In this document: positions 23,968 through 33,610 of the stretch, piece by piece
Layout: each line of letters begins with the position of its first letter
Position numbering within the stretch: position 1 is the stretch's first letter
DNA from: Arthrobacter sp. S39
GTDB lineage: Bacteria; Actinomycetota; Actinomycetes; Actinomycetales; Micrococcaceae
NCBI RefSeq assembly: GCF_004320525.1
Contig: NZ_SIHX01000005.1
Coordinates: 1-64,000 of the forward strand
Length of the DNA stretch: 64,000 nt
Direction: 5' to 3'
Position numbers and translations under genes: made by a program
Notes under the pieces: model-generated
The model's input: the letters and a program-made list of their open reading frames with translations, nothing else
Database searches by the model: none
Told to the model about the DNA's origin: nothing

Positions 23968-25434
23968 ATGAACCACCTGATAAACCCCCTGATAGTGCGG
24001 GCGGCCGACGCCCCCGCCATCAAACCGGCAGTTGAGCTTGGCACTCCGCTGCTCCTGACGATCGCCGCCGTTGGCATCGCCATCCTGCTGGTGATGATCA
24101 TCCGCTTCAAGATCCAGGCCTTCGTGGCGCTGCTGACCGTCAGCATCCTGGTGGCCGTGGCCTCCCAGATCCCGCTCAAGGACGTCTTCACCGTGGTGGC
24201 CACCGGCGTGGGCGGCACCATGGGCAAGGTGGCCCTGCTGATTGCCCTCGGCGCCGTCCTGGGCCGGATGATCGAGGTCTCGGGCGGCGTCCAGTCACTC
24301 GCCGCGCACTTCACCGAGAAGCTCGGAGCCAAGCGCGTTGCGGTGGCCCTGACCGCCGTCGGCTTCCTGGTGGCCATTCCCGTGTTCTTCGAGGTGGGCA
24401 TCATTGTGCTGGTCCCCATCGTCTACGCCTTCGCCAAGATCGCCAACGTCCACCCGGTCAAGTTCGGCCTGCCGATGGCCGGCATCATGCTCTCCATCCA
24501 CGTTGCCGTCCCGCCGCACCCGGGCATCGTCGCCGGCGCCGGTGTGTTCGGTGCCGACATCGGGCTCATCACCCTCATCTCGCTGCTGATCTGCGTCCCG
24601 CTCGGCTTCCTGTCCTACTGGGTTGCCAGCATCATGAACCGTAAAGAGTACGAGCTCCTCCCCGGCGTCAAGGCACAGGTGGACGAATTCGGTTCCGACT
24701 CCCTGGTCAAGGTCGGCCACGAAGGCCCCGGCGCCGTAGGCATCGCCCCGCCGCGCCCGGCCCTGATCATCTTCCTCATCGCCGCCCCGATCGTGCAGAT
24801 CCTCATCGGCACCCTGGGCACGCTCACCATCCCCAAGGACAACTCCTGGTACGGCCTGGCTGCGTTCATCGGCAACCCGTTCTTCGCCCTGCTCGTTGCT
24901 GTTGCCCTGTCCTTCTTCCTGCTCGCTGTCCGCCGCAACTGGTCCCTGAAGGAAACCGGCGAAATCTTCGAAGGCGCGCTTCCTCCCATCGCCTCCATCC
25001 TGATGGTGGTCGCCGCCGGCGGTGTGTTCGGTGAAGTGCTCCGCACCTCCGGAATCGGTGCCGCGCTGTCCCAGACCCTGGACCACCTTGGCCTGCCGGT
25101 CATTGTGCTCGGCTTCGTCATCTCCCTGGCACTGCGCGCAGCCCAGGGTTCGGCCACCGTCGCCATCGTCACCACCACCGGCCTGCTGACCTCGGCCGTG
25201 ATGGAAGGCGGCTACTCGCCCGCGCAGATCGCCGTCATCGTGATCGCCATCGGCTTCGGTTCCCTGGGCCTGTCCCATGTGACCGACGCCGGCTTCTGGA
25301 CCGTGGTGCGCTACTACGGCCTGACCGTCTCCGACGGCCTGAAGACCTGGACCGTGCTGACCACCATCCTGGGCCTGGCCGGCTTCATCCTCACCTTTGT
25401 GGCCTGGATCCTGGTGGGAGGCCTGGGCGTCTGA
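23968..25434 (+). CDS. GntP-family acid-sugar:proton symporter
   Basis: A 488-residue membrane protein with about 12-14 hydrophobic segments. The family features AVPPHPGIVAGAGVFGAD and RAAQGSATVAIVTTTGLL are present. GntP proteins import gluconate and related sugar acids with protons. In an operon with a DUF1537 kinase and LtnD-like dehydrogenase it is most likely the tetronate (or related acid) importer. Its stop overlaps the aldolase start by one base (TGATG). Confidence 0.92.
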   Translation: MNHLINPLIVRAADAPAIKPAVELGTPLLLTIAAVGIAILLVMIIRFKIQAFVALLTVSILVAVASQIPLKDVFTVVATGVGGTMGKVALLIALGAVLGRMIEVSGGVQSLAAHFTEKLGAKRVAVALTAVGFLVAIPVFFEVGIIVLVPIVYAFAKIANVHPVKFGLPMAGIMLSIHVAVPPHPGIVAGAGVFGADIGLITLISLLICVPLGFLSYWVASIMNRKEYELLPGVKAQVDEFGSDSLVKVGHEGPGAVGIAPPRPALIIFLIAAPIVQILIGTLGTLTIPKDNSWYGLAAFIGNPFFALLVAVALSFFLLAVRRNWSLKETGEIFEGALPPIASILMVVAAGGVFGEVLRTSGIGAALSQTLDHLGLPVIVLGFVISLALRAAQGSATVAIVTTTGLLTSAVMEGGYSPAQIAVIVIAIGFGSLGLSHVTDAGFWTVVRYYGLTVSDGLKTWTVLTTILGLAGFILTFVAWILVGGLGV

Positions 25435-26285
25435 TGCGCACCCGACTCGACCACCTCGTCACCTCCGCCCTCCAGCAGGGCTCCGCCGTTCCGGCGTTCA
25501 CCTGCTACGACTTCACCACCGCCCTGGCTGTGGTGGGCGCCGCCGAAGACGCGGGCCGCGGGGTCATCCTGCTGGTGGCACCCAAGACGGCCGCCACGTC
25601 CAACGGCCTGCGGCTGATCGCCGCGCTCCGCGGCCTGGCAGATGCCGCCTCCGTCCCGGTGGCGGTCCAGCTGGACCACGCGTCGGACCTCAGAGTGATG
25701 GCCGACGCCGTCGCCGCGGGGGCGGATTCGGTCCTCGCGGACGGCTCGTCCCTTCCGTATGAGGACAACGTGGCGCTCGTCCGGGCGGCCCGCGCACTGT
25801 TGGGTGCCGACGTTGTGCTCGAAGCGGAACTTGGCGGCCTGGCCGGCGACGAGGACCGGGCCTTCGGCGCGGATGAAGCCGGCGTGGCAGTGGCCGGCCT
25901 GACCGATTCCGCCCAGGTGGAGGACTTCGTGTCCCGGACCGGCGCACAGCTGCTGGCCGTGGCCGTGGGCAACGTGCACGGGAAGTACAAAGGCGAGCCG
26001 CAGCTTCGCTGGGACGTCCTGCAGGACATCGCCGTGCGGACGCACATTCCGCTGGTACTCCACGGCGCGTCGGGCATTCCGGCCGGTGAGCTGGTCAAGG
26101 CCGCCGCCATGAACGTGGGCAAGGTCAACTTCAACACCGAGCTCCGCACCGGCGTGCTGTCCACGCTCCAGGAGCAGCTCCCGTCGCACCGGGCCGACGG
26201 CGAGAACCTCCAGGGCCTGCTGGGTCACTGGAACACGTCGGCCAGGGAGTTTGCCACGTCGGCACTGGGGATGCTCACCCGCTGA
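25434..26285 (+). CDS. Class II fructose-bisphosphate-aldolase family enzyme
   Basis: A 283-residue TIM-barrel aldolase. Zn-binding and catalytic signatures are visible: QLDHASD (metal His and base Asp), EAELGGLAGDED, GNVHGKYKG (metal His), and VLHGASGIP (metal His). It belongs with the GatY/KbaY/FbaA group, not the class II aldolase/adducin group (OtnC) usually paired with DUF1537 kinases. Translationally coupled to the GntP gene. It probably cleaves the phosphorylated oxo acid, or a downstream product, into C3 phosphate units. Confidence 0.85.
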   Translation: MRTRLDHLVTSALQQGSAVPAFTCYDFTTALAVVGAAEDAGRGVILLVAPKTAATSNGLRLIAALRGLADAASVPVAVQLDHASDLRVMADAVAAGADSVLADGSSLPYEDNVALVRAARALLGADVVLEAELGGLAGDEDRAFGADEAGVAVAGLTDSAQVEDFVSRTGAQLLAVAVGNVHGKYKGEPQLRWDVLQDIAVRTHIPLVLHGASGIPAGELVKAAAMNVGKVNFNTELRTGVLSTLQEQLPSHRADGENLQGLLGHWNTSAREFATSALGMLTR

Positions 26286-26321
26286 CGCTCTTTTGAGGTT
26301 TGGGGAGGCTAGGATCAAGCC

Positions 26322-26726
26322 ATGATCCTGGCCTCCCTCGTTTTTGCGTTCATTGCCGCAGCCCTGCACGTCTACATCTTCACGATGGAATCCCTCACCT
26401 GGACCAGGCCTGCCACCTGGAAACGCTTCGGACTCGCTTCCCAGGCCGACGCCGAAACCACCAAGCCGCTCGCCTACAACCAGGGCTTCTACAACCTGTT
26501 CCTGGCTATCGGCGCGTTCATCGGCACCGGCTGCGTGGCATTCGCCGCCGCGGGGTCGGCGCCGTCCGTAGTCGGCTGGACCCTCGTCTTCAGCTGCTGC
26601 GGTTCCATGCTGCTGGCCGCCGTGGTGCTCGCCCTGAGCGGGAAAAAGTACCTCCGCGCCGCCGCCACCCAAGGCACCACGCCGCTGCTCGCCGTCGTAC
26701 TGGGGCTCCTGGCGCTGAACCTGTAA
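26322..26726 (+). CDS. DUF1304 membrane protein
   Basis: A 134-residue protein with four hydrophobic helices (about 3-22, 54-75, 80-102, 113-133). ALHVYIFTMESLTW near the N-terminus and LAYNQGFYNLFLA after it are the conserved DUF1304 segments. Function unknown; homologues are small integral membrane proteins. Stands alone with short gaps on both sides. Confidence 0.85.
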   Translation: MILASLVFAFIAAALHVYIFTMESLTWTRPATWKRFGLASQADAETTKPLAYNQGFYNLFLAIGAFIGTGCVAFAAAGSAPSVVGWTLVFSCCGSMLLAAVVLALSGKKYLRAAATQGTTPLLAVVLGLLALNL

Positions 26727-26819
26727 GGCACAATCTCCAGGGCGGCACCTTGCCGCGGCCGGGCCGTCCGGGCGGACAATGTAGGTAACAACAACATCCG
26801 GCGTTTGTAGGGACCGTAC

Positions 26820-28208
26820 GTGAGTGGTGTGCAGGAGCAGGGGGCAGCCCCGCAACACGGACCTGCCGGTCGGCGGGGCGCTGAACGCGACCTGATCATC
26901 GACCTCGTCCGGTTCTTCTGCCTGGCACTGGTGGTGGTGGGGCACTGCATGATGGTCAGCCCGGTGCTGCACCGGGACGGCACCGTCACCACCGAAAACA
27001 CCCTCACGGCGCAGGGCTGGTTCGTGCCCGTCATCTGGATCTTTATGGTGATGCCGCTGTTCTTCGTGACAGGCGGAACCACCGGCCTGCAGTCCTGGCA
27101 GCGGCTCAAGGCCCGGGGCGGCACCGGCTTCGAGTTCGCCCAGGCCCGTCTGCTCCGCCTGGTCCGGCCGGCGACGGCGCTGCTGGCGTGCATGTTCGTG
27201 GGGCTGTGGGCGGCCCTGCTGCTGGGCGTTGACCCCCAAGTGATCCAGCTGATGACCGCCGGCGCGGGAATGCCGCTGTGGTTCCTGGCCGCGTACCTTG
27301 CCGCACAGCTGAACATTCCCCTGCTGGCCCGCTTCCATGACCGTGCACCCTGGCTGACGGTGGGTGCGCTGGCCGGGCTGGTGGTGGCCGTGGACTGCTT
27401 CCGCGGCGTCCTGCCCCTGCTGGCGTACGCCAACCTGGTGTTCCTGTGGTGCGCAGTGCAGCAGCTGGGTTTCCTGATGGCGGACGGCCACTTTGCCAGG
27501 CTGTCCCGGTCCGCCCTGGTGGGTCTGGTCGTCGCGGCCAACCTGTTGCTGGGCGTGGTGACGGGGCTGGGCCTGTATTCCGGGGACATGCTGGTGAACC
27601 TGAACCCGCCCAACTTCTGCCTGCTCCTGCTGGGTGTGTCGCAGGCGGCCTTCCTTCAACTGGTCCGCCCCATGCTCGGCTGGGTTGCCGGGGTGCGATG
27701 GGTCAGGGCGCTGGTGGCTGTCGCCGGACGCCGGTCCATGACGGTCTATCTCTGGCACCTTCCCCTGCTCGTGGGGATGTCCGGGCTCCTGCTGCTCACC
27801 GACTTCCCCAAACCGGCCGCCGGAACTGCCTCGTGGTGGTGGGCGCGGCCGCTGGTGCTCCTCGGCGTCGTTGCCCTGCTGCTTCCCGTCCTGGCCGCCT
27901 TCGGGAGGCTGGAGGAACGTCCGACGGCGTCAGTCCACACCCGCGGCCGGCCCGCCGGCGCGGTGGTGACTGCCGCCGTCGTGGTCTTCATCCCGGTGGC
28001 CGACGCCGCCTTCAACGGCCTCACGCTGGGGCTCCTGGGCGGGGGAGCGGCGTGCTTCGCGTTGGCCGTGCTGCTGCTGGGCAGGATGCCGGAGCGGGTG
28101 GTGGAGCAGGTGCCGGAGCGGCCCAGCGCGGCCCGCGGCGGACTGTCCGGCGGGCAGGAGGGCGGGCCATTGCCAGCAGGGCCAAGTAGTGCCAGTGTCG
28201 AACCATGA
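26820..28208 (+). CDS. Acyltransferase-3 family membrane protein
   Basis: A 462-residue protein with GTG start at 26820 (AGGGA upstream). RDLIIDLVRFFCLALVVVGHCMM carries the family's R..D..R...... .VVGH pattern with the catalytic-type His. IWIFMVMPLFFVTGGTTG and RLLRLVRPA are further acyltransferase-3 segments. About ten transmembrane helices; such enzymes O-acetylate surface glycans or lipids. Its stop overlaps the next start (ATGA), so the two are coupled. Confidence 0.85.
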   Translation: MSGVQEQGAAPQHGPAGRRGAERDLIIDLVRFFCLALVVVGHCMMVSPVLHRDGTVTTENTLTAQGWFVPVIWIFMVMPLFFVTGGTTGLQSWQRLKARGGTGFEFAQARLLRLVRPATALLACMFVGLWAALLLGVDPQVIQLMTAGAGMPLWFLAAYLAAQLNIPLLARFHDRAPWLTVGALAGLVVAVDCFRGVLPLLAYANLVFLWCAVQQLGFLMADGHFARLSRSALVGLVVAANLLLGVVTGLGLYSGDMLVNLNPPNFCLLLLGVSQAAFLQLVRPMLGWVAGVRWVRALVAVAGRRSMTVYLWHLPLLVGMSGLLLLTDFPKPAAGTASWWWARPLVLLGVVALLLPVLAAFGRLEERPTASVHTRGRPAGAVVTAAVVVFIPVADAAFNGLTLGLLGGGAACFALAVLLLGRMPERVVEQVPERPSAARGGLSGGQEGGPLPAGPSSASVEP

Positions 28209-28537
28209 CCGAGAACATGATTTCCACCGAGGACGAATTCAGCCCCGACGTTTCATTGGCACGGAACGACGCCCACCACTGCTACGAGCTGCGGGTCGGC
28301 GGAAAGGTCGCGGTGCAGTCCTTTTTCCGGGACCGGCCGGGGCACATTGATTTCACCCACACGGAGACGGCCGAGGAGTTCAAGGGCCAGGGCCTGGGAA
28401 AGGTGCTGGCGCATTTCGCGCTGGATGACGTGGTTGCCTCGGGGAAGCGGATCATCCCGCATTGCCCCTTCATTTCCGGCTACCTCCGCCAGCACGAGGG
28501 GTACGAGCAGTACATCGACTGGCCCGACGACGTTTAG
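28205..28537 (+). CDS. GNAT-like N-acetyltransferase (YjdJ/NATD1 type)
   Basis: A 110-residue protein, shorter than a full GNAT and typical of the PF14542 subgroup. IDFTHTETAEEFKGQGLGKVLAHFALDD contains the acetyl-CoA-binding R/Q-x-x-G-x-G/A loop as GQGLGK, and HCPFISGYLRQHEGYEQYID is the conserved C-terminal block. Cytoplasmic; substrate unknown. Coupled to the acyltransferase-3 gene by an ATGA overlap. Confidence 0.9.
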   Translation: MTENMISTEDEFSPDVSLARNDAHHCYELRVGGKVAVQSFFRDRPGHIDFTHTETAEEFKGQGLGKVLAHFALDDVVASGKRIIPHCPFISGYLRQHEGYEQYIDWPDDV

Positions 28538-28551
28538 CGAGGACGCCGCTC

Positions 28552-29196
28552 TTAATCGAAGTGGGTGAACGGCTCCTGGCTGGAGATTGAGGCGACCAGG
28601 TTCTCTGCCAGGGTCCGGAGCTTCTGGTTCCTGCCGCTGGAGGCCTTGACCAGGATGGCCATGGCCTTCTCCTGCGAGCAGCGGTTCTGGCCCACGATGA
28701 TGCCGGCGGCGAGGTCGATTGCCGTCCGGGATTCCATGGCCGCCTTGAGGTCCGCGGCCAGTTGCTGGCCGGCAGCAACACGCATTGCCAGCCGAAGCGA
28801 ACTCTGGGCATGGGCGGCGAACAGTTCCGCGTTGCTGATGGACTCTGAGCCAAAGGCGTTCACGTCCGGGGCGAAAATGTTAAGCGCCGCCCGGGAGTCA
28901 TCGTCCAGGGTCAGGGGAACGGCCAGCACACTGAGCTGGCCCATGTCGGCGATGGCCTGCACGTATTCGGGCCAGCGCGTGTCGTGCCACCACGGGGAGC
29001 TCCATTGCTTCGGCGATGGCACGGGCTGAGTAGTCGCAGAATTCGTGCAGGAATTCAGTGACATCCCTGCTGCCGACCACAAGTTCTGCAGCTGCTCAGC
29101 CACGGCGTCGTCGGCGCGGCCGAGGGCCTTAAACGCGGACTTGTCCATAGCCTCAGTTAGGTCTGCAACTGCGCGGTATTGTGAGCTGAGCGACAT
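28552..29196 (-). pseudogene. Damaged GAF-ANTAR RNA-binding regulator
   Basis: The frame from ATG 29196 is open for 214 residues and ends in a good ANTAR domain (AIDLAAGIIVGQNRCSQEKAMAILVKAS). In the middle, however, the reading frame encodes a meaningless WSAAGMSLNSCTNSATT stretch. The -1 frame over the same bases (about 29082-28990) encodes a proper GAF segment, VVGSRDVTEFLHEFC...AEAMELPVV. The GAF core is also about 40-45 residues short before DTRWPEYVQ. A one-base lesion plus an out-of-frame internal deletion fits. ANTAR proteins normally antiterminate by binding RNA; sensing is probably lost here, if it is expressed at all. Confidence 0.7.
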
Positions 29197-29256
29197 TTTT
29201 ATAAAGTCGATGGTGGGCCATGCAGTGTGCCCGAGGGCACCTATGCGGAGATCGCC

Positions 29257-29796
29257 ATGAGCCACAAACTTTCCCATCACAAGCTTCGGATTGTTGTCCA
29301 CGTTGATGTGGACCGCGGAAACATCAGCGTTGATGTTGGCGGCTGCCTGACGCAGAACAATTTTCCGGCACTGCTGCACCTGCTCCTCCGGGCGCAGCGC
29401 CTGGCCTCCGCCCCTCAGATAGCCCTGGACCTGCGGCACGCCATCCACCTCGACGCCGGCGTCCTGGCACATCTTCGCCACATCGCCAGTCCTGGCTCGC
29501 ACCGGTCCGGGCAGCATGCAGCCATCCATCACGCGATGGGGCTTGCTGCGGCGGCGGCGCTGGAGGAGGCCGAAGACTTCCGCCTGTCGCTGCTTGAGCC
29601 GGTCTACCTGCCGGTGTGCCCCATTCATTCGGCCGCCGACTTCGAAGCGGCGCGGCGGGACGCTGTCGACGCCGCGGTGGTTGGCCACCCCAACCAGCCC
29701 ACCGACCCCGTCCATCCGGTGCGCCCGTCCCGCGCCGCGTCAGTCAAGCGCTCCACCCACGAACGTGCAGCTAAGGCCCTCCGCGTGCACCATTGA
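29257..29796 (+). CDS. STAS-like (anti-sigma antagonist-like) protein
   Basis: A 179-residue protein with ATG 29257, GGAG 7 nt upstream. Residues about 10-75 (RIVVHVDVDRGNISVDVGGCL..., L..LLRAQRLASAPQIALDLRHAIHLDAGVLAHL) have the strand-helix pattern of STAS domains. The usual Ser/Thr phosphorylation position is not obvious (HLDAG), so it may not act in a partner switch. The rest is Ala/His-rich. Divergent from the damaged GAF-ANTAR gene with a 60-bp gap. Call is by pattern only. Confidence 0.55.
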   Translation: MSHKLSHHKLRIVVHVDVDRGNISVDVGGCLTQNNFPALLHLLLRAQRLASAPQIALDLRHAIHLDAGVLAHLRHIASPGSHRSGQHAAIHHAMGLAAAAALEEAEDFRLSLLEPVYLPVCPIHSAADFEAARRDAVDAAVVGHPNQPTDPVHPVRPSRAASVKRSTHERAAKALRVHH

Positions 29797-29938
29797 GGTC
29801 ATCATCTGCACGTTCGCGCGGGTATTTTGCCCCCGATTGGCGACATGCGCCAGTCAATGACGCGTTCAGGACCCCCAAAGCGCCCGTATTCCCGCGGTTT
29901 CGATAAATAGGTCACAAAAGTTTGACGAAAAGGCATGC

Positions 29939-29957
29939 CTAAGTAAGGCTTACCTTG
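29939..29957. promoter_or_regulatory. DtxR/IdeR iron box upstream of desABCD
   Basis: CTAAGTAAGGCTTACCTTG matches the consensus TTAGGTTAGGCTAACCTAA at 13 of 19 positions, including the AGGCT...ACCT core. It is 29 bp before the desA start. Expected to be occupied by an iron-loaded DtxR-family repressor, so the operon would be induced by iron limitation. Confidence 0.75.
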
Positions 29958-29985
29958 CTAAAGACCCCCAACGTCAAAACTAAGG

Positions 29986-31647
29986 ATGACCACCGTGCCG
30001 CTGCTGCCCCGTGTTGATGAGATGTACGTGGATGAGAACCGGGTGGGCCACGCCCTGCCCGGACAGGATTTCGGCTCCCGCGTGGAGCTTGCCCTCGCTG
30101 CCACCAACCATCTGCTCAACACCCGGAACTCCAACCGTTACGTGGCGCAGGTGCTGCAGGGTGTGAATGCCGTTGCCACCAAACTGGACCGCACGGCCCG
30201 GCCGTTCACCGGCGTCGGACCTGCCGAAATGAAGGCGCGCATCGGTGCCGTGGACCTGGACCGGCCGCTCCCGGACACCGCCGCAGCCCTTGAGGAGCTT
30301 GAGTCCGTCTACCTCCGGGATGCCATCTACTTCCACGATGCCAAGTACGCCGCCCACCTGAACTGCCCGGTGGTGATCCCGGCGCTGGTGGGGGAGGCCA
30401 TCCTCTCCGCCGTGAACTCCTCGATGGACACCTGGGACCAGAGCGCCGGCGCCACCATGATCGAGCGCCGGCTCATCGACTGGACCGCCGAGCGGCTGCA
30501 GCTGGGGGCTGCTGCCGACGGCGTGTTCACCTCCGGCGGCAGCCAGTCCAACCTGCAGGCCCTGCTGATCGCCCGCAACCACGCCGTGGCGGGCCTGCGT
30601 CAGGAACCGGCCAACACCGGACTCCGGCTGCCCTCACTGCTGGAAAAGCTGCGCATTTTCACGTCCGCGGACAGCCATTTCAGCATCCAGAAGTCCGCGT
30701 CGATGCTCGGTCTGGGCTTCGACGCCGTCATCTCCGTCCCGTGCGCCCCGGACCACAGGATGGACCCCGCCGCCCTCGCCGAGGCCATGGCGGAAGCATA
30801 CGACGCCGGGCTGGTGCCGATGGCTGTTGTGGCCACCGCCGGGACCACCGACTTCGGTGCCGTGGACCCGCTCGCCGAGCTCGCCGCCCTGGCCCGCGCG
30901 TACGGCGCCTGGTTCCACATTGACGCGGCCTACGGCGGCGGGCTGATAATTTCGAACCGCTACCGCCACCTGCTGGACGGCACACGGCTGGCCGATTCCG
31001 TCACCGTGGACTTCCACAAAACGTTCTTCCAGCCCGTCAGTTCCAGCGCCCTGCTGGTCCGGGACCGCGCCATGCTGCAGCACGTCACCTACTACGCGGA
31101 CTACCTGAACCCGGAAAGCGCCGCCCTGGCCGAGATCCCCAACCAGGTGGACAAGAGCATCCAGACCACCCGGCGCTTTGACGCGCTCAAGCTGTGGCTG
31201 ACCCTGCGCATCATGGGCGCGGACGCGATCGGCGCCCTGTTTGATGAGGCTATCGACCTTGCCACCCGGGTGGGCTGCGTACTGGCGGCCGACGACGACT
31301 TCGAGCTCGCCGCCGACCCGCAGCTCAGCACGCTGGTCTTCCGGTACCGGCCGCGAGTGCCCGGCTCTGTGTCTGGTCCTGGTGCTGGTGCAGATGCGCT
31401 TGCCGACGGCGGCGCCCGGCTGTCCGAGGATGCGGCCGACGCCCTCAACCCGGCCATCCGTGCGGCGGTCTTCGCCTCCGGCCAGGCCGTGGTGGCCGGC
31501 ACCAAGGTGGCCGGCCGGCACTACCTGAAGTTCACCCTCCTCAACGCCGAAGCAACACTGGAGGACATCAGCGAGATCATCGGACTGCTCCGCCGCACCG
31601 GCGCGCAGCTGCTCGCCAACACCGCCACGACGGGAGCCTCCGCATGA
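29986..31647 (+). CDS. desA: PLP-dependent lysine decarboxylase of siderophore synthesis (DesA)
   Basis: A 553-residue group-II decarboxylase; the PLP Lys is K345 in [10 protein letters not shown], with HIDAAYGGG (PLP-pyridine Asp) and [13 protein letters not shown]. In the desferrioxamine pathway it makes cadaverine from lysine. The ATG at 29986 leaves no ribosome-site spacing; an in-frame GTG at 29995, 8 nt after AAGGA, may be the true start. First gene of a four-gene operon joined by 4-nt overlaps and preceded by an iron box. A related diaminobutyrate decarboxylase is possible but does not fit the neighbours as well. Confidence 0.88.
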   Translation: MTTVPLLPRVDEMYVDENRVGHALPGQDFGSRVELALAATNHLLNTRNSNRYVAQVLQGVNAVATKLDRTARPFTGVGPAEMKARIGAVDLDRPLPDTAAALEELESVYLRDAIYFHDAKYAAHLNCPVVIPALVGEAILSAVNSSMDTWDQSAGATMIERRLIDWTAERLQLGAAADGVFTSGGSQSNLQALLIARNHAVAGLRQEPANTGLRLPSLLEKLRIFTSADSHFSIQKSASMLGLGFDAVISVPCAPDHRMDPAALAEAMAEAYDAGLVPMAVVATAGTTDFGAVDPLAELAALARAYGAWFHIDAAYGGGLIISNRYRHLLDGTRLADSVTVDFHKTFFQPVSSSALLVRDRAMLQHVTYYADYLNPESAALAEIPNQVDKSIQTTRRFDALKLWLTLRIMGADAIGALFDEAIDLATRVGCVLAADDDFELAADPQLSTLVFRYRPRVPGSVSGPGAGADALADGGARLSEDAADALNPAIRAAVFASGQAVVAGTKVAGRHYLKFTLLNAEATLEDISEIIGLLRRTGAQLLANTATTGASA

Positions 31648-33035
31648 GCGCCACGGACTTTGGCACTTCTGCAGAACCGCGCGTTTTCGACTTCGCCGGC
31701 ATCGGCGTCGGGCCCTTCAACCTGGGCCTCGCCGCCCTCAGTGAGCCGGTGGACGGGCTGGACGGCGTCTTCCTGGAACAACGGGAATCCTTCGACTGGC
31801 ACCCGGGCATGATGCTGGAGCCGGCCCACCTCCAGGTGCCGTTTATGGCGGACCTGGTGACGCTGGCCGACCCCACCTCGCCGTATTCGTTCCTGAATTT
31901 CCTCAAGCAGACCGGGCGGCTCTACCGGTTCTACATCCGGGAAAACTTCTATCCGCTGCGCGCGGAGTACAACCAGTACTGCCAGTGGGTGGCCGGCCAG
32001 CTGCGGTCCGTCCGTTTTAGCACGGCTGTGCTGGATATAACGTACGACGCCGGCGTGTACCGCCTTTCGGTGGAAGGTCCGGACGGGCCCGAGGTGCTGC
32101 TGGCGCGGCGGCTGGTGCTGGGCACCGGCACCTCGCCGTACGTGCCGGCTTCCTGTGACGGAATAGTCGACGCGGCGGCCAACGAAGGCGGGGGACTTGT
32201 CCTCCACAACGCCGACTACCTGTCGAGGAAGAGTGAGCTGCAGGCCAAGCGCAGCATCACCATCGTGGGCAGCGGCCAGAGTGCCGCGGAAATCTACTAT
32301 GAGCTGCTGCAGGAGATCGACACCTACGGCTACCAGCTGAACTGGGTCACCCGGTCCGGGCGTTTCTTCCCGCTGGAGTACACCAAGCTCACGTTGGAGA
32401 TGACCTCGCCGGAATACGTTGACTACTTCCACGGGCTGCCGCAGGACCAGCGCGACGGCCTGATCAAGAGCCAGAAAAACCTGTACAAGGGCATCAACTC
32501 CGAGCTGATCGACGCCATCTACGATCTCCTGTACACCAAGAGCCTCTCCGGCATGGTGGACACTCAGCTCCTCACGCACTCATCGCTGACGGAGGCCGCC
32601 TGGGATCCGGCCGCCGGTTCCCACACCCTGCAGCTCAGGCACGAGGAACAGGGCGCCGACTTCGCGCTGGACAGCGAGGCCGTGGTCCTGGCCACCGGCT
32701 ACACCTACCGGGAACCGGGCTTCCTGGCCGGCATCCAGGACCGGATTGCCCGGGACTCCGCCGGCCGGTTCGCCGTGGCACGCAACTACAGCACCGGCGT
32801 CGAACCCGGCGAAATCTTCGTCCAGAACGCCGAGCTGCACACGCACGGCTTTGTCACCCCGGACCTGGGCATGGCCGCCTACCGCAACTCGTGCATCCTG
32901 CGCGAGATCACCGGCCGCGAGATCTATCCGGTGGAGCGCAGCATCGCGTTCCAGCAGTTCGGTGCGCCGGGATCTGTTCCAGCAGCAGGCCCGGCCCGGG
33001 AGGAGCAGACAGATAAAGCGGAGGTGACGGCATGA
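31644..33035 (+). CDS. desB: FAD-dependent cadaverine/lysine N-hydroxylase (DesB)
   Basis: A 463-residue N-hydroxylating monooxygenase of the IucD/PvdA/SidA family. [12 protein letters not shown] (residues 19-30) binds [17 protein letters not shown] binds NADPH, and ATGYTYR is the C-terminal family motif. Adds a hydroxyl to the primary amine of cadaverine using O2 and NADPH. ATGA overlap with desA and with desC. Confidence 0.93.
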   Translation: MSATDFGTSAEPRVFDFAGIGVGPFNLGLAALSEPVDGLDGVFLEQRESFDWHPGMMLEPAHLQVPFMADLVTLADPTSPYSFLNFLKQTGRLYRFYIRENFYPLRAEYNQYCQWVAGQLRSVRFSTAVLDITYDAGVYRLSVEGPDGPEVLLARRLVLGTGTSPYVPASCDGIVDAAANEGGGLVLHNADYLSRKSELQAKRSITIVGSGQSAAEIYYELLQEIDTYGYQLNWVTRSGRFFPLEYTKLTLEMTSPEYVDYFHGLPQDQRDGLIKSQKNLYKGINSELIDAIYDLLYTKSLSGMVDTQLLTHSSLTEAAWDPAAGSHTLQLRHEEQGADFALDSEAVVLATGYTYREPGFLAGIQDRIARDSAGRFAVARNYSTGVEPGEIFVQNAELHTHGFVTPDLGMAAYRNSCILREITGREIYPVERSIAFQQFGAPGSVPAAGPAREEQTDKAEVTA

Positions 33036-33610
33036 GCTACACGTTCCGCTGTGTTGACGCCGTCGCTGATGCACCCCTCCTCCACAGCTGGGTCACCCAG
33101 CCCTACGCATCGTTCTGGGGGATGCTGTCCGCCACAGTTGACGGGGTTGTGGAGGAGTACACAACGATCCAGTCCAGCGGGCACCACCACGCCCTGCTGG
33201 GGCTCGACGGCGGCGTCCCCGCCTTCCTGATGGAGGAGTACCGTCCGTCCGCCTCACCGCTGGCCGCAGCCTATGCCGTGCAGGACGGCGACATCGGCAT
33301 GCACCTGCTGGTGGCGCCGCCGTCGGGAGGTCCCAAACCGGGTTACACCGCCTCGGTGATGGACGCCGTGCTGGACCGGCTGTTTGCGAAGCCGGGCGTG
33401 GAACGCGTTGTGGTGGAACCTGACGCCCGGAACACCAAAATCCATGTGCTCAACGAGCGGCTGGGCTTCCAGCCGGCCGGAGTCGTGAGGCTGCCGGACA
33501 AGGAAGCACTGCTCAGCTTCTGCACCCGCCAGGACTACCTTGCCGCCCGTGCGGCGCTCCGCAACCCCCAAGACCTTTCCGCCCCGATCCACCAGGGAGC
33601 CACACTGTGA
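33032..33610 (+). CDS. desC: N-hydroxycadaverine acyltransferase (DesC)
   Basis: A 192-residue GNAT-type enzyme of the siderophore acyltransferase group. [31 protein letters not shown] and [21 protein letters not shown] are its typical segments. Transfers an acyl group (succinyl or acetyl) to the hydroxylated amine to form the hydroxamate. Overlaps desB (ATGA) and desD (GTGA). Confidence 0.9.
   Translation: MSYTFRCVDAVADAPLLHSWVTQPYASFWGMLSATVDGVVEEYTTIQSSGHHHALLGLDGGVPAFLMEEYRPSASPLAAAYAVQDGDIGMHLLVAPPSGGPKPGYTASVMDAVLDRLFAKPGVERVVVEPDARNTKIHVLNERLGFQPAGVVRLPDKEALLSFCTRQDYLAARAALRNPQDLSAPIHQGATL

Noticed and set aside
25314..27758. 814-codon minus-strand frame over aldolase and acyltransferase genes
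   Set aside because: His/Gln/Gly-rich shadow with no family; real genes lie on the plus strand.
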